Shown here: one piece after another, positions 1 through 7,259 of the stretch
How the letters are laid out: each line of letters opens with the position of its first letter
How positions within the stretch are numbered: position 1 is the first letter of the stretch
NCBI RefSeq assembly: GCF_000426365.1
Contig: NZ_AUFF01000001.1
Coordinates: forward strand, 558,001 to 622,000
Source: Arenimonas composti TR7-09 = DSM 18010
GTDB lineage: Bacteria; Pseudomonadota; Gammaproteobacteria; Xanthomonadales; Xanthomonadaceae
Length of the DNA stretch: 64,000 nucleotides
Reading direction: 5' to 3'
Position numbers and translations under genes: made by a program
The notes under the pieces: generated by a model
The model's input: only the letters and a program-made list of their open reading frames with translations
The model's database searches: none
What the model was told of the DNA's origin: nothing

Positions 1-1
1 G

Positions 2-511
2 GCCCTGCTCGTGCTGCTGGCGGTGCAGGCCTTCGCGCCGGCCAAGGGCATGGCGATCGCGGTGATCGGCGCCTGGCTGGCCTGCATCGACGTGTTCGCC
101 CGCGCCGCATTGCGCGAACGCGAAACGGGCACCGCGGCGATGGTGTTCAGCGCGCCCGGCGCCGGCTGGCGTCTGCTCGGCGTTCGCCTGGCGGCCTCGG
201 TGCTGCTGGCGCTGGGGGTGGTGCTGCCGGCGCTGGTGCGGGCCGGCATGAGCGGGTCCGGGACGCTGGCGGCGCTGGTCGCGACCGCAGTGGCGATCGC
301 GGTCGTCGGCCTGGCGCTGGCGGCCGCCTGCCGCAATCCGCGCCCGTTCGAGCTGCTGCTGGTGTTCGTCGCCTACATCGGCGTGCAGGGCGATCCGCTG
401 TTGAACCCGTTCGCCGATCCGCCGGCGACCCTGGCGCGGCAGGGCGTGGTGATCGCCGTCGCCGTCGCGCTGCTGCTGGGCGCGTGGGCGGTGTCGATTC
501 GCCGGCATTGA
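2..511 (+). CDS. ABC-2 type membrane permease, C-terminal fragment
   Basis: The reading frame is open to the left window edge, so the true start lies outside. The visible part is about 169 residues with four to five hydrophobic segments and the look of an ABC-2 exporter permease: an RERETGT-like cytoplasmic loop after the first helix, then alanine/leucine-rich helices. The C-terminus ends in SIRRH just after the last helix. No ATPase lies in view, so the partner is presumably upstream. The substrate cannot be inferred. A CcmB-like heme export permease was considered, but no diagnostic motif is visible. The assignment to a membrane exporter is moderately sure; the family is tentative. Confidence 0.5.
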   Translation, partial: ALLVLLAVQAFAPAKGMAIAVIGAWLACIDVFARAALRERETGTAAMVFSAPGAGWRLLGVRLAASVLLALGVVLPALVRAGMSGSGTLAALVATAVAIAVVGLALAAACRNPRPFELLLVFVAYIGVQGDPLLNPFADPPATLARQGVVIAVAVALLLGAWAVSIRRH

Positions 512-533
512 GCCCGCGGCCACCCCGCGTGGC

Positions 534-539
534 TACAAT
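534..539 (+). promoter_or_regulatory. -10-like hexamer upstream of the STAS-like gene
   Basis: TACAAT lies 29 nt before the TTG start of the next gene. A TTGAGC at 508-513 would be a -35, but the 20-nt spacer is long. It is one of several TANAAT-like hexamers placed near start codons in this window. Predicted only. Confidence 0.35.
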
Positions 540-568
540 GCAGCGCCCCGGCCGCCCGACCATCGCCC

Positions 569-958
569 TTGAACCCACTGCCCGACGATATCCAGTTCCA
601 GGTCGAAGACCGCGGCGACTACCTCTACGTCGCCGTCAGCGGCCCCCGTGACAGCAACGAGATCACGGTCGCGTACTGGCAGCGGATCATCGAGGAATGC
701 CAGCGCCGCGGCACCCGCCGGCTGATGGTCTACGAGAATCTCGGCGATCACGAGGGCGAGCGCGACCTGCAGGCCCTGGTCGAGTGGCTGATCGAGGAAG
801 GCCTCGGCGAGCTGCAGGTGGCCTTCGTCGTCGCCCGCATCGAGCTGCTGGCGCACATGGAGTTCGGCGAGATCCTGGCGATGGAGCGCGGCGCCCACGG
901 GCGCGTGTTCGCCGACCGTGCGCTGGCGGAACGCTGGCTGCGGCACGGCAGCGCCTGA
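569..958 (+). CDS. STAS/SpoIIAA-like domain protein
   Basis: A 129-residue single-domain protein that resembles the SpoIIAA-like (STAS) fold: an N-terminal strand pair around YLYVAVSG, a helix with the IIEECQRRG region, then a strand RLMVYENL, and alternating helices and strands to the end. Such proteins act as anti-anti-sigma factors or lipid-binding modules. No conserved phosphoacceptor serine motif is clear here and no anti-sigma factor lies nearby, so the role is unknown. The start is a TTG with no obvious Shine-Dalgarno, chosen because a later ATG would cut the first strands. It is followed 43 nt later by uup. Confidence 0.6.
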   Translation: MNPLPDDIQFQVEDRGDYLYVAVSGPRDSNEITVAYWQRIIEECQRRGTRRLMVYENLGDHEGERDLQALVEWLIEEGLGELQVAFVVARIELLAHMEFGEILAMERGAHGRVFADRALAERWLRHGSA

Positions 959-989
959 ACCCGGCCGCCGGCGAGGGCGCCGGCGCCGG

Positions 990-995
990 TAGAAT
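990..995 (+). promoter_or_regulatory. -10 element of uup, leaderless placement
   Basis: TAGAAT ends 6 nt before the ATG of uup. Transcription from it would start at or within a base or two of the ATG, giving a leaderless mRNA. No good -35 is visible, and no Shine-Dalgarno precedes the ATG. Confidence 0.45.
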
Positions 996-1001
996 GCGCG
1001 C

Positions 1002-2885
1002 ATGTCCCTGATCACCCTTCAGGCCGTCGACTTCAGCGTCGGCGGTCCGCTCCTGCTCGACGGCGTCGACCTCACGGTCGAGCGTGGCGAGCGCCTGTGC
1101 ATCGTCGGCCGCAACGGCGCCGGCAAGTCGACGCTACTGCGGCTGATCGCCGGCGGACTGCAGCCGGACGATGGCTTGATCCGCCGCGAGGGCCGCGTCG
1201 CCGGTCTCGCACAGGAGGTGCCGCGCGATCTCGCCGGAAGTGTCTTCGATGTCGTCGCCGCGGGTCTTGGCGCGCTCGGCGCCGACATCGCCCGCTATCA
1301 CCATCTGGTCCACGCCGGGGACGCGATCGACATGGACGCGCTGGCCACGGTGCAGGCGCGCATCGAGGCGGGCGGCGGCTGGCAGATCGAGCAGCGGGTC
1401 GAACAGGTCGTGGCCCGCCTCGACCTGCCGGCCGACGCGGAGTTCGGGGCGCTGTCGGGCGGCATGAAGCGGCGGGTCCTGCTGGCGCAGGCGCTGGTCG
1501 CCGAACCCGACGTGCTGCTGCTCGACGAACCGACGAACCACCTGGACATCGCGTCGATCGCCTGGCTCGAGGGTTTCCTGAAGGAGTTCGCCGGCAGCGT
1601 CGTCTTCGTGACCCACGACCGCGCCTTCCTGCGCGCGCTGGCGACCCGCATCGTCGAGATCGATCGCGGCCAGGTGACGAGCTGGCCCGGCGACTACGAC
1701 AACTTCCTGCGCCGCCGCGAGGAGCGGCTGCACGCCGAGGCGCAGGCGAACGCGCATTTCGACCGCAAGCTGGCGCAGGAAGAGGTCTGGATCCGCCAGG
1801 GCATCAAGGCCCGCCGCACCCGCAACGAGGGTAGGGTGACGGCGCTGAAGGCGATGCGCCGCGAGCGTGCCGCCCGCCGCGAGCAGACCGGCGACGTGCG
1901 GATGGCGGCCGCCAACGCCGAGAAGTCGGGGCGCAAGGTGTTCGATGCGCGCGACGTGGGTTTCGCCTACGGCGACCGGGTGCTGGTGCGCGCCTTCTCG
2001 ACGGTGATCCAGCGCGGCGACAAGATCGGCCTGATCGGCGCCAACGGCTCCGGCAAGACGACGTTGCTGAAACTACTGCTCGGCCAGCTGGCGCCGCAGG
2101 CCGGCGAGGTCCGTCCCGGCACGAACCTGGAGATCGCGTTCTTCGACCAGCTGCGCGGCGCGCTGCGCGAGGACTGGAACGCCCTCGACAACGTCTCCGA
2201 AGGCCGCGAGTTCGTCGAGATCAACGGCGCCCGCAAGCATGTGATGGGCTACCTGCAGGATTTCCTGTTCAGCCCGGAACGTGCGCGGGCCCCGATCACC
2301 CGCCTCAGCGGCGGCGAGCGCAACCGCCTGCTGCTCGCCAAGCTGTTCGCGCGGCCGTCGAACGTGCTGGTCCTCGACGAGCCGACCAACGACCTCGACG
2401 TCGAAACGCTGGAGCTGCTGGAGGAACTGCTGGTCGACTATCCCGGCACGGTGCTGCTGGTTTCGCACGACCGCGACTTCCTCGACAACGTGGTCACCGG
2501 CACTCTCGTGATGGAAGGCGACGGCCGCGTCGGCGACTACGTCGGCGGCTACAGCGACTGGCTGCGCCAGCGCCCGGACGCGCCCTCCGCCCCCGAAGCG
2601 AAGCCCGCACCAGCTGCCGGCGCGACGCCGCCTTCGCCATCGCCTGCCGACGCCGCCACGCCGGCGCCGCGCCGCAAGCTGTCGTGGAAGGAACAGAAGG
2701 AACTCGAGGCGCTGCCGTCCCGCATCGAAGCCCTGGAGGCCGACATCGCCGCGCTGACGTCGCGCATGCAGGACCCCACGTTCTACCAGCAGGACGCCGC
2801 CGCGGTGCGCCAGGCGACCGAGCAGGCGGCGGCGCTGCAGGCGGCGCTGGACGCCGCCTACCGGCGCTGGGGCGAACTGGAATAG
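1002..2885 (+). CDS. uup: ABC-F family ATPase Uup
   Basis: A 627-residue soluble protein with two ABC ATPase domains and no membrane segments, the layout of the ABC-F family. The first domain has Walker A GRNGAGKST, signature LSGGMKRR and Walker B LLLDEPTNHLD. The second has GANGSGKTT, LSGGERNR and LVLDEPTNDLD. A charged linker separates them, and the last 70 residues form a predicted coiled coil after an alanine/proline-rich tether, which is the DNA-binding tail typical of Uup rather than EttA. Family members act on ribosomes or on branched DNA and affect precise transposon excision. The length fits E. coli Uup (635). It probably uses a leaderless start. Confidence 0.92.
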   Translation: MSLITLQAVDFSVGGPLLLDGVDLTVERGERLCIVGRNGAGKSTLLRLIAGGLQPDDGLIRREGRVAGLAQEVPRDLAGSVFDVVAAGLGALGADIARYHHLVHAGDAIDMDALATVQARIEAGGGWQIEQRVEQVVARLDLPADAEFGALSGGMKRRVLLAQALVAEPDVLLLDEPTNHLDIASIAWLEGFLKEFAGSVVFVTHDRAFLRALATRIVEIDRGQVTSWPGDYDNFLRRREERLHAEAQANAHFDRKLAQEEVWIRQGIKARRTRNEGRVTALKAMRRERAARREQTGDVRMAAANAEKSGRKVFDARDVGFAYGDRVLVRAFSTVIQRGDKIGLIGANGSGKTTLLKLLLGQLAPQAGEVRPGTNLEIAFFDQLRGALREDWNALDNVSEGREFVEINGARKHVMGYLQDFLFSPERARAPITRLSGGERNRLLLAKLFARPSNVLVLDEPTNDLDVETLELLEELLVDYPGTVLLVSHDRDFLDNVVTGTLVMEGDGRVGDYVGGYSDWLRQRPDAPSAPEAKPAPAAGATPPSPSPADAATPAPRRKLSWKEQKELEALPSRIEALEADIAALTSRMQDPTFYQQDAAAVRQATEQAAALQAALDAAYRRWGELE

Positions 2886-2945
2886 CGGCGGGCAGAAACG
2901 CCCGTTGCGGTTTCCCGGCGGGGTGAGGGCAGAAGTCGCGGGAGG

Positions 2946-2951
2946 TAAAAT
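2946..2951 (+). promoter_or_regulatory. -10 element of the fumarase gene
   Basis: TAAAAT lies 30 nt upstream of the fumarase ATG, in an otherwise GC-rich spacer. No convincing -35 hexamer is seen 16-18 nt upstream. The placement matches that of other predicted short-leader promoters here. Confidence 0.45.
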
Positions 2952-2981
2952 GCGCGTTTTCCCCGCCGAGCCCTCGTTGCC

Positions 2982-4499
2982 ATGGCCGCCATCCGCCAGG
3001 AAGACTTCATCCAGAGCGTCGCCGACGCCCTGCAGTACATCAGCTACTACCACCCGGTGGACTACATCCGGAACCTCGCCGCCGCCTGGGAGCGCGAGGA
3101 ATCGCCGGCCGCGAAGGACGCGATCGCGCAGATCCTGATCAATTCGCGCATGTGTGCCGAGGGTCACCGGCCGATCTGCCAGGACACCGGCATCGTCACC
3201 GTCTTCCTCGAGATCGGCATGAACGTGACCTGGCCCGACGCGACGATGGGCGTGGAGGACATGGTCAACGAAGGCGTGCGCCGCGCCTACAACCACCCCG
3301 ACAACAAGCTCCGTGCTTCGGTGCTGGCCGATCCGGCCGGCAAGCGGCAGAACACCCGCGACAACACCCCGGCGGTGGTCAACGTGAAGATCGTGCCCGG
3401 CGAAACCGTCGACGTGATCGTCGCGGCGAAGGGCGGCGGCAGCGAGGCGAAGTCGAAGTTCGCGATGCTCAACCCGTCCGACTCGATCGTCGACTGGGTG
3501 CTGAAGACCGTGCCGACCATGGGCGCCGGCTGGTGCCCGCCGGGCATGCTCGGCATCGGCATCGGCGGCACCGCCGAGAAGGCGATGCTGCTGGCCAAGG
3601 AAGCGCTGATGGAGCCGATCGACATCACCGAGCTGCAGGCGCGCGGGCCGTCGAACCGGGCCGAGGAGCTGCGGCTGGAGCTCTACGACAAGGTCAACGC
3701 GCTCGGCATCGGCGCCCAGGGCCTCGGCGGCCTGACCACGGTGCTCGACATCAAGGTCAAGGACTATCCGACCCACGCGGCGAACCTGCCGGTGGCGATG
3801 ATCCCGAACTGCGCCGCCACCCGGCATGCGCATTTCACCCTCGACGGCAGCGGCCCGGTGATGCTGGAGCCGCCGTCGCTGGAGGACTGGCCGAAGCTGA
3901 CCTACGACGCTTCGAAGGGCCGCCGGGTGAACCTGGACACCGTGACCCGCGAGGAAGTCGCGTCCTGGAAGCCCGGCGAGGTGCTGCTGCTCAACGGCCG
4001 CCTCCTGACCGGCCGCGACGCCGCCCACAAGCGCATCGTCGGCATGCTGGACAAGGGCGAGCCGCTGCCCGTCGACCTGCGCGGCCGCTTCATCTACTAC
4101 GTCGGCCCGGTCGATCCGGTGCGCGACGAGGTCGTCGGCCCGGCCGGCCCGACCACCGCCACCCGCATGGACAAGTTCACCGAGCAGGTGCTGGCGCAGA
4201 CCGGCCTGATGGGCATGGTCGGCAAGGCCGAGCGCGGCCCGGCGGCGATCGAGGCGATCCGCAAGCACCGCTCGGCCTATCTGATGGCCGTCGGCGGCGC
4301 CGCCTACCTGGTCTCGAAGGCGATCCGCGCCGCCCGCGTGGTGGCCTTCGAGGACCTCGGCATGGAGGCGATCTACGAATTCGAGGTCAAGGACATGCCG
4401 GTCACGGTCGCGGTCGATTCCAATGGCGAATCGGTGCACCGCACCGGCCCGCGCGAATGGCAGACCCGCATCGGCCGCATCCCCGTCGCCATAGCGTAG
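2982..4499 (+). CDS. fumA: Fumarate hydratase, class I (4Fe-4S)
   Basis: A 505-residue single-chain class I fumarase that interconverts fumarate and L-malate in the TCA cycle. The N-terminal domain (roughly 1-320) carries the cluster-ligand region PICQDTG and further cysteines in GAGWCPPG and PNCAATRHAHF. The C-terminal domain (roughly 350-505) carries the LTGRDAAHKR and GPTTATRMD regions. Both halves are fused, as in E. coli FumA/FumB, rather than being separate tartrate-dehydratase-like subunits. It is oxygen-labile in known homologues. It appears to be a single-gene unit with its own promoter, followed by a REP-like element. Whether it corresponds to FumA or FumB cannot be told. Confidence 0.93.
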   Translation: MAAIRQEDFIQSVADALQYISYYHPVDYIRNLAAAWEREESPAAKDAIAQILINSRMCAEGHRPICQDTGIVTVFLEIGMNVTWPDATMGVEDMVNEGVRRAYNHPDNKLRASVLADPAGKRQNTRDNTPAVVNVKIVPGETVDVIVAAKGGGSEAKSKFAMLNPSDSIVDWVLKTVPTMGAGWCPPGMLGIGIGGTAEKAMLLAKEALMEPIDITELQARGPSNRAEELRLELYDKVNALGIGAQGLGGLTTVLDIKVKDYPTHAANLPVAMIPNCAATRHAHFTLDGSGPVMLEPPSLEDWPKLTYDASKGRRVNLDTVTREEVASWKPGEVLLLNGRLLTGRDAAHKRIVGMLDKGEPLPVDLRGRFIYYVGPVDPVRDEVVGPAGPTTATRMDKFTEQVLAQTGLMGMVGKAERGPAAIEAIRKHRSAYLMAVGGAAYLVSKAIRAARVVAFEDLGMEAIYEFEVKDMPVTVAVDSNGESVHRTGPREWQTRIGRIPVAIA

Positions 4500-4535
4500 G
4501 AGCGCCTTCAGGCGCGATGCCTTCAGGCGGGATGC
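4497..4535 (+). repeat. REP-like palindrome downstream of fumarase
   Basis: The segment begins with TAGGAGCG at the fumarase stop and continues with the small palindrome GCGCC-TTCA-GGCGC. A partial second copy, GATGCCTTCAGGCGGGATGCC, follows. The TAGGAGCG...CGCGA layout recalls intergenic REP elements of Pseudomonas and Xanthomonas relatives. Only this copy is seen in the window, so calling it dispersed is an inference. Confidence 0.45.
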
Positions 4536-4613
4536 CTTTCATCGCCACACCCCGTACCCCATCACGAAACCTGAACCACCCCCGCGCCCACCCCGGCGCG
4601 GCCGAGGTTTTTC

Positions 4614-4642
4614 TGGCTTTCCCCGGCAGACCCGCGTATAAA
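4614..4642 (+). promoter_or_regulatory. Possible cold-shock gene promoter and start of a long leader
   Basis: TATAAA at 4637-4642 is the best -10 in the 300-nt gap before the cold-shock gene; the region 17 nt upstream (TGGCTT) is a weak -35. Transcription from it would give an untranslated leader of about 155 nt, as in known cspA-type mRNAs. The leader contains a GTAGATCTAC palindrome around 4691. The rest of the gap shows no gene. Confidence 0.35.
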
Positions 4643-4802
4643 GCCTGCGACTGTGTTTGCGAAGGGTCACTGTGAATCGTGGCCTGATGCGGTAGATCTA
4701 CGATCCGCTACATCTTGTTACCTCGCTCTCCTTGCAACCCCAGTCGCGCGGCGGGAAGGTTCCCGTCAGCGATTTCATCCATTGTTCCAAGGAGTGTTTC
4801 AG

Positions 4803-5012
4803 ATGTCGGATCGTCAGATCGGTACCGTGAAGTGGTTCAACGACGCCAAGGGTTTCGGCTTCATCAGCCGCGAGAACGGTGAGGACGTGTTCGTCCACTT
4901 CCGTTCCATCCAGGGCACCGGCTTCAAGTCGCTGCAGGAAGGCCAGAAGGTTTCCTTCAAGCTCGTGAAGGGCCAGAAGGGCATGCAGGCCGACGAAGTT
5001 CAGCCGATGTAA
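4803..5012 (+). CDS. cspA: Cold-shock protein (CspA family)
   Basis: A 69-residue single OB-fold protein binding single-stranded RNA and DNA, acting as an RNA chaperone. RNP1 (KGFGFI, about residues 16-21) and RNP2 (VFVHF, about 29-33) are intact. The start is set by AAGGAG eight bases upstream of the ATG. A longer in-frame version beginning at 4653 is rejected because its extra residues lack the family pattern and overlap the expected leader. A strong terminator follows, so it is monocistronic. Whether it is cold-induced or constitutive cannot be read from the sequence. Confidence 0.95.
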   Translation: MSDRQIGTVKWFNDAKGFGFISRENGEDVFVHFRSIQGTGFKSLQEGQKVSFKLVKGQKGMQADEVQPM

Positions 5013-5042
5013 TCCCTTCGATCCGCAAGGATCGTTCGGGAA

Positions 5043-5069
5043 CCCCGGGCAGCGATGTCCGGGGTTTTT
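5043..5069 (+). terminator. Rho-independent terminator of the cold-shock gene
   Basis: A GC stem CCCCGG/CCGGGG with a ten-base loop is followed directly by five T residues. It lies 30 nt after the cold-shock stop codon. Confidence 0.85.
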
Positions 5070-5128
5070 GATTTTCAGGGGTCCGTGTAGGCTGCGCGTC
5101 CCCCCGGACGTGCGGAGCACGAGGCCCG

Positions 5129-5761
5129 ATGTACACCCTGTACTACTCCCCCGGTGCCGCCAGCCTGGTCGTGCACTGGCTGCTGATCGAAACCGGAGCA
5201 CGCCACGAGCTGCGCCGCCTCGACACCGCCGCCGGCGAGCACAAGCGCCCCGAATACCTCGCGCTCAATCCCTCCGGCCTGATTCCGACCCTGCTGGTGC
5301 ACGGCGAGCCGCTGACCGAAGCGGCGGCGCTGGTGCTGTACCTGGCGGACGCGCATCCGCATTTCGGCCTGGCGCCGGCCGTCGGCGACATCGATCGCGG
5401 GCGCTACTACCAGTGGGTCCTGCATCTGGCGAACACGCTGCAGCCGGCGTTCCGCATCTGGTTCTATCCGCAGGAAGGCGCCGGCGAGGCGAACAGCGAG
5501 GCCGCGAAGGAACAGGCGCGACTGAAGATCGAGGCCGCCTGGGCGCGCATCGACGCCCACCTGCAGCGCCGCGGTCCCTATCTGCTCGGCGCCGGCGTCA
5601 GCGCCGCCGATTTCCTGCTGTGCATGCTGATGCGCTGGTCGCGCAACATGCCGCGGCCGGCCACCGCCTGGCCGCAGCTCGCGGCGCATGCGCAGCGCAT
5701 GAAGGCCAGGCCCTCGTTCCGGACGCTCTACGAGCGCGAGGGCCTGGACGAGTGGCGCTAG
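5129..5761 (+). CDS. Glutathione S-transferase family protein
   Basis: A 210-residue two-domain cytosolic GST. The N-terminal thioredoxin-like domain (1-80) includes YYSPGAASL, with a serine near the usual catalytic position, and the NPSGLIPTL cis-proline motif followed by LTEAAALVLYLAD, which contacts the glutathione gamma-glutamyl group. The C-terminal all-helical domain (90-205) has the GAGVSAADFLL N-capping motif. The pattern is that of beta-class-like GSTs of proteobacteria, which conjugate or reduce glutathione adducts; the substrate is unknown. It converges on tesA, with 25 nt between the two stops. Confidence 0.85.
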   Translation: MYTLYYSPGAASLVVHWLLIETGARHELRRLDTAAGEHKRPEYLALNPSGLIPTLLVHGEPLTEAAALVLYLADAHPHFGLAPAVGDIDRGRYYQWVLHLANTLQPAFRIWFYPQEGAGEANSEAAKEQARLKIEAAWARIDAHLQRRGPYLLGAGVSAADFLLCMLMRWSRNMPRPATAWPQLAAHAQRMKARPSFRTLYEREGLDEWR

Positions 5762-5786
5762 GCAACGCCAGGAAGTCGCTTATTTC

Positions 5787-6434
5787 CTAGGGCGTTTCAT
5801 CGAGCAGTGGCGCCAGCGCCGCCCACACATGGTCGCGCAGCTGCGGCTGCACCCCGGCGACCGGATGCAGATTGTCGGCCTGGAAAGCCTCGCGGTCCAT
5901 CGCGATCGGCTCGAGCAGGAACGGGAGCAGGGCGGTTCCGTGCTCCGCGGCGAGTTCGCCGTACATCGCGGCGAAAGCCTCGGTGTAGCGGGCGCCGTAG
6001 TTCGGCGGCATGCGGATGCCGACCAGCAGCACGCGAGCGCCGTGCGCCTTCGCCGCGGCGATCATCTTCGCGAGGTTGGCGCGGGTCTGGCCCAGCGGCA
6101 GGCCGCGCAGGCCGTCGTTGGCGCCGAGCGCGATCACGACGACCTCCGGCGAATGCCGCGCGAGTTCGGCGTCGATGCGGCTGGCGCCGCCGGCACTGGT
6201 CTCGCCGCTGAGGCTGGCGTTGACGATCCGCCAGCCCGGATGCCCGGCGCGAAGGCGCTCGCCGGTCAGGGCCACCCAGCCCTGCTCGGCGGGGATGCCG
6301 TAGGCGGCCGACAGTGAATCGCCGAGCACCATCACCGTGCGCGTTTCCGTCGCCCCGGCCGCCGCGGCCGTGGCCAGCCGCGGCGCCGCCGCCAGCAGCG
6401 CCAGCGCGAGGATCAGCAGGCTGTCACGAATCAT
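5787..6434 (-). CDS. tesA: GDSL arylesterase / acyl-CoA thioesterase I (TesA/TAP)
   Basis: A 215-residue periplasmic SGNH hydrolase hydrolysing acyl thioesters and esters. A 25-residue signal peptide ends in the alanine run before GATETRT. The catalytic blocks are all present: GDSLSAAYG (Ser about 40), the glycine in NASLSGETS, GANDGLRG, and DNLHP (Asp about 187, His about 190). The chosen ATG begins the signal peptide; another in-frame ATG five codons upstream is equally possible, and a much longer open frame upstream is a shadow. It is divergent from ybbA-ybbP, the same arrangement as in E. coli. Confidence 0.88.
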   Translation of the reverse strand: MIRDSLLILALALLAAAPRLATAAAAGATETRTVMVLGDSLSAAYGIPAEQGWVALTGERLRAGHPGWRIVNASLSGETSAGGASRIDAELARHSPEVVVIALGANDGLRGLPLGQTRANLAKMIAAAKAHGARVLLVGIRMPPNYGARYTEAFAAMYGELAAEHGTALLPFLLEPIAMDREAFQADNLHPVAGVQPQLRDHVWAALAPLLDETP

Positions 6435-6545
6435 CCCGAAGGCCGTCATGGCAAGTGTCGCCAGACCGCCCCTATCCGGCGGTTGAACACGGCCCATGAT
6501 TCCGCCATATCGAAGGTTCATTCCCATGCTCCGAGGTTTTCCGTG

Positions 6546-7259
6546 ATGGCCGACAGTCTGCCAGCCGATGCCGTGCCCGCCCTCCGTGCCGAAGGTCTCG
6601 GCAAGCGGGTGCCCTTGCCCGGTGGCGAGCTGACGATCCTGGATGGGGTCGACTTCACGATCGCCAAGGGTGAGACGGTGGCCGTCGTCGGCGCGTCGGG
6701 GTCGGGCAAGAGCACGCTGCTGTCCCTGCTCGCCGGCCTCGACCTGCCGACCGCCGGACGGGTCGAGCTCGACGGCGCCGTGCTCTCGGCCCTGGACGAG
6801 GACGGCCGCGCCCGCGTGCGCGGCGACAAGGTCGGTTTCGTGTTCCAGAACTTCCAGCTGCTGCCGTCGCTGACCGCGCTCGAGAACGTGATGCTGCCGC
6901 TGGAACTGCGCGGCGATGCCGATGCGGAAACCCCGGCGCGGGCGATCCTGGGCCAGGTCGGCCTCGGCGAGCGGCTCGGCCACTACCCGCGCCAGCTGTC
7001 CGGCGGCGAGCAGCAGCGTGTCGCGCTCGCCCGCGCCTTCGTGACCCGGCCGGCCTTGCTGTTCGCCGACGAGCCGACCGGAAACCTCGACACCGGTAAC
7101 GGCCAGGCGATCGTCGAACTGCTGTTCCGCCTGAACGCCGAGGCCGGCACGACCCTGGTACTGGTCACCCACGACGAGCGCCTCGCGGCCCGCTGCGACC
7201 GCGTATTGCGGCTGCAGGCTGGACGCCTGCTGGCACCGATGCCGGCGGCGCAGGCATGA
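6546..7259 (+). CDS. ybbA: ABC transporter ATPase YbbA
   Basis: A 237-residue ATPase of the MacB/LolD subgroup: Walker A GASGSGKST, Q-loop VFQNFQLLPS, signature LSGGEQQRVALARA, Walker [13 protein letters not shown] and switch histidine VTHD. It should energise the large FtsX-type permease encoded next, with which it overlaps by four bases (ATGA). The start was placed at the MADSL methionine; an upstream in-frame start at 6483 adds residues outside the family pattern. Proteins of this type are thought to act as mechanotransmission complexes on envelope substrates. The role with tesA is not established. Confidence 0.87.
   Translation: MADSLPADAVPALRAEGLGKRVPLPGGELTILDGVDFTIAKGETVAVVGASGSGKSTLLSLLAGLDLPTAGRVELDGAVLSALDEDGRARVRGDKVGFVFQNFQLLPSLTALENVMLPLELRGDADAETPARAILGQVGLGERLGHYPRQLSGGEQQRVALARAFVTRPALLFADEPTGNLDTGNGQAIVELLFRLNAEAGTTLVLVTHDERLAARCDRVLRLQAGRLLAPMPAAQA

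Noticed and set aside
4653-4802. N-terminal extension of the cold-shock protein by 50 residues
   Set aside because: The extension is not like the family, while AAGGAG precedes the ATG at 4803. The region fits an untranslated leader.
5764-5795. Imperfect hairpin AACGCCAGGAA / TTCCTAGGGCGTT between the GST and tesA stops
   Set aside because: The stem has a bulge and overlaps the tesA coding end, and no T tract follows on either strand. I do not call it a terminator.
6435-7172. A 461-residue version of TesA starting at 7172
   Set aside because: The extra residues are antisense to ybbA, and the real protein starts at its signal peptide.
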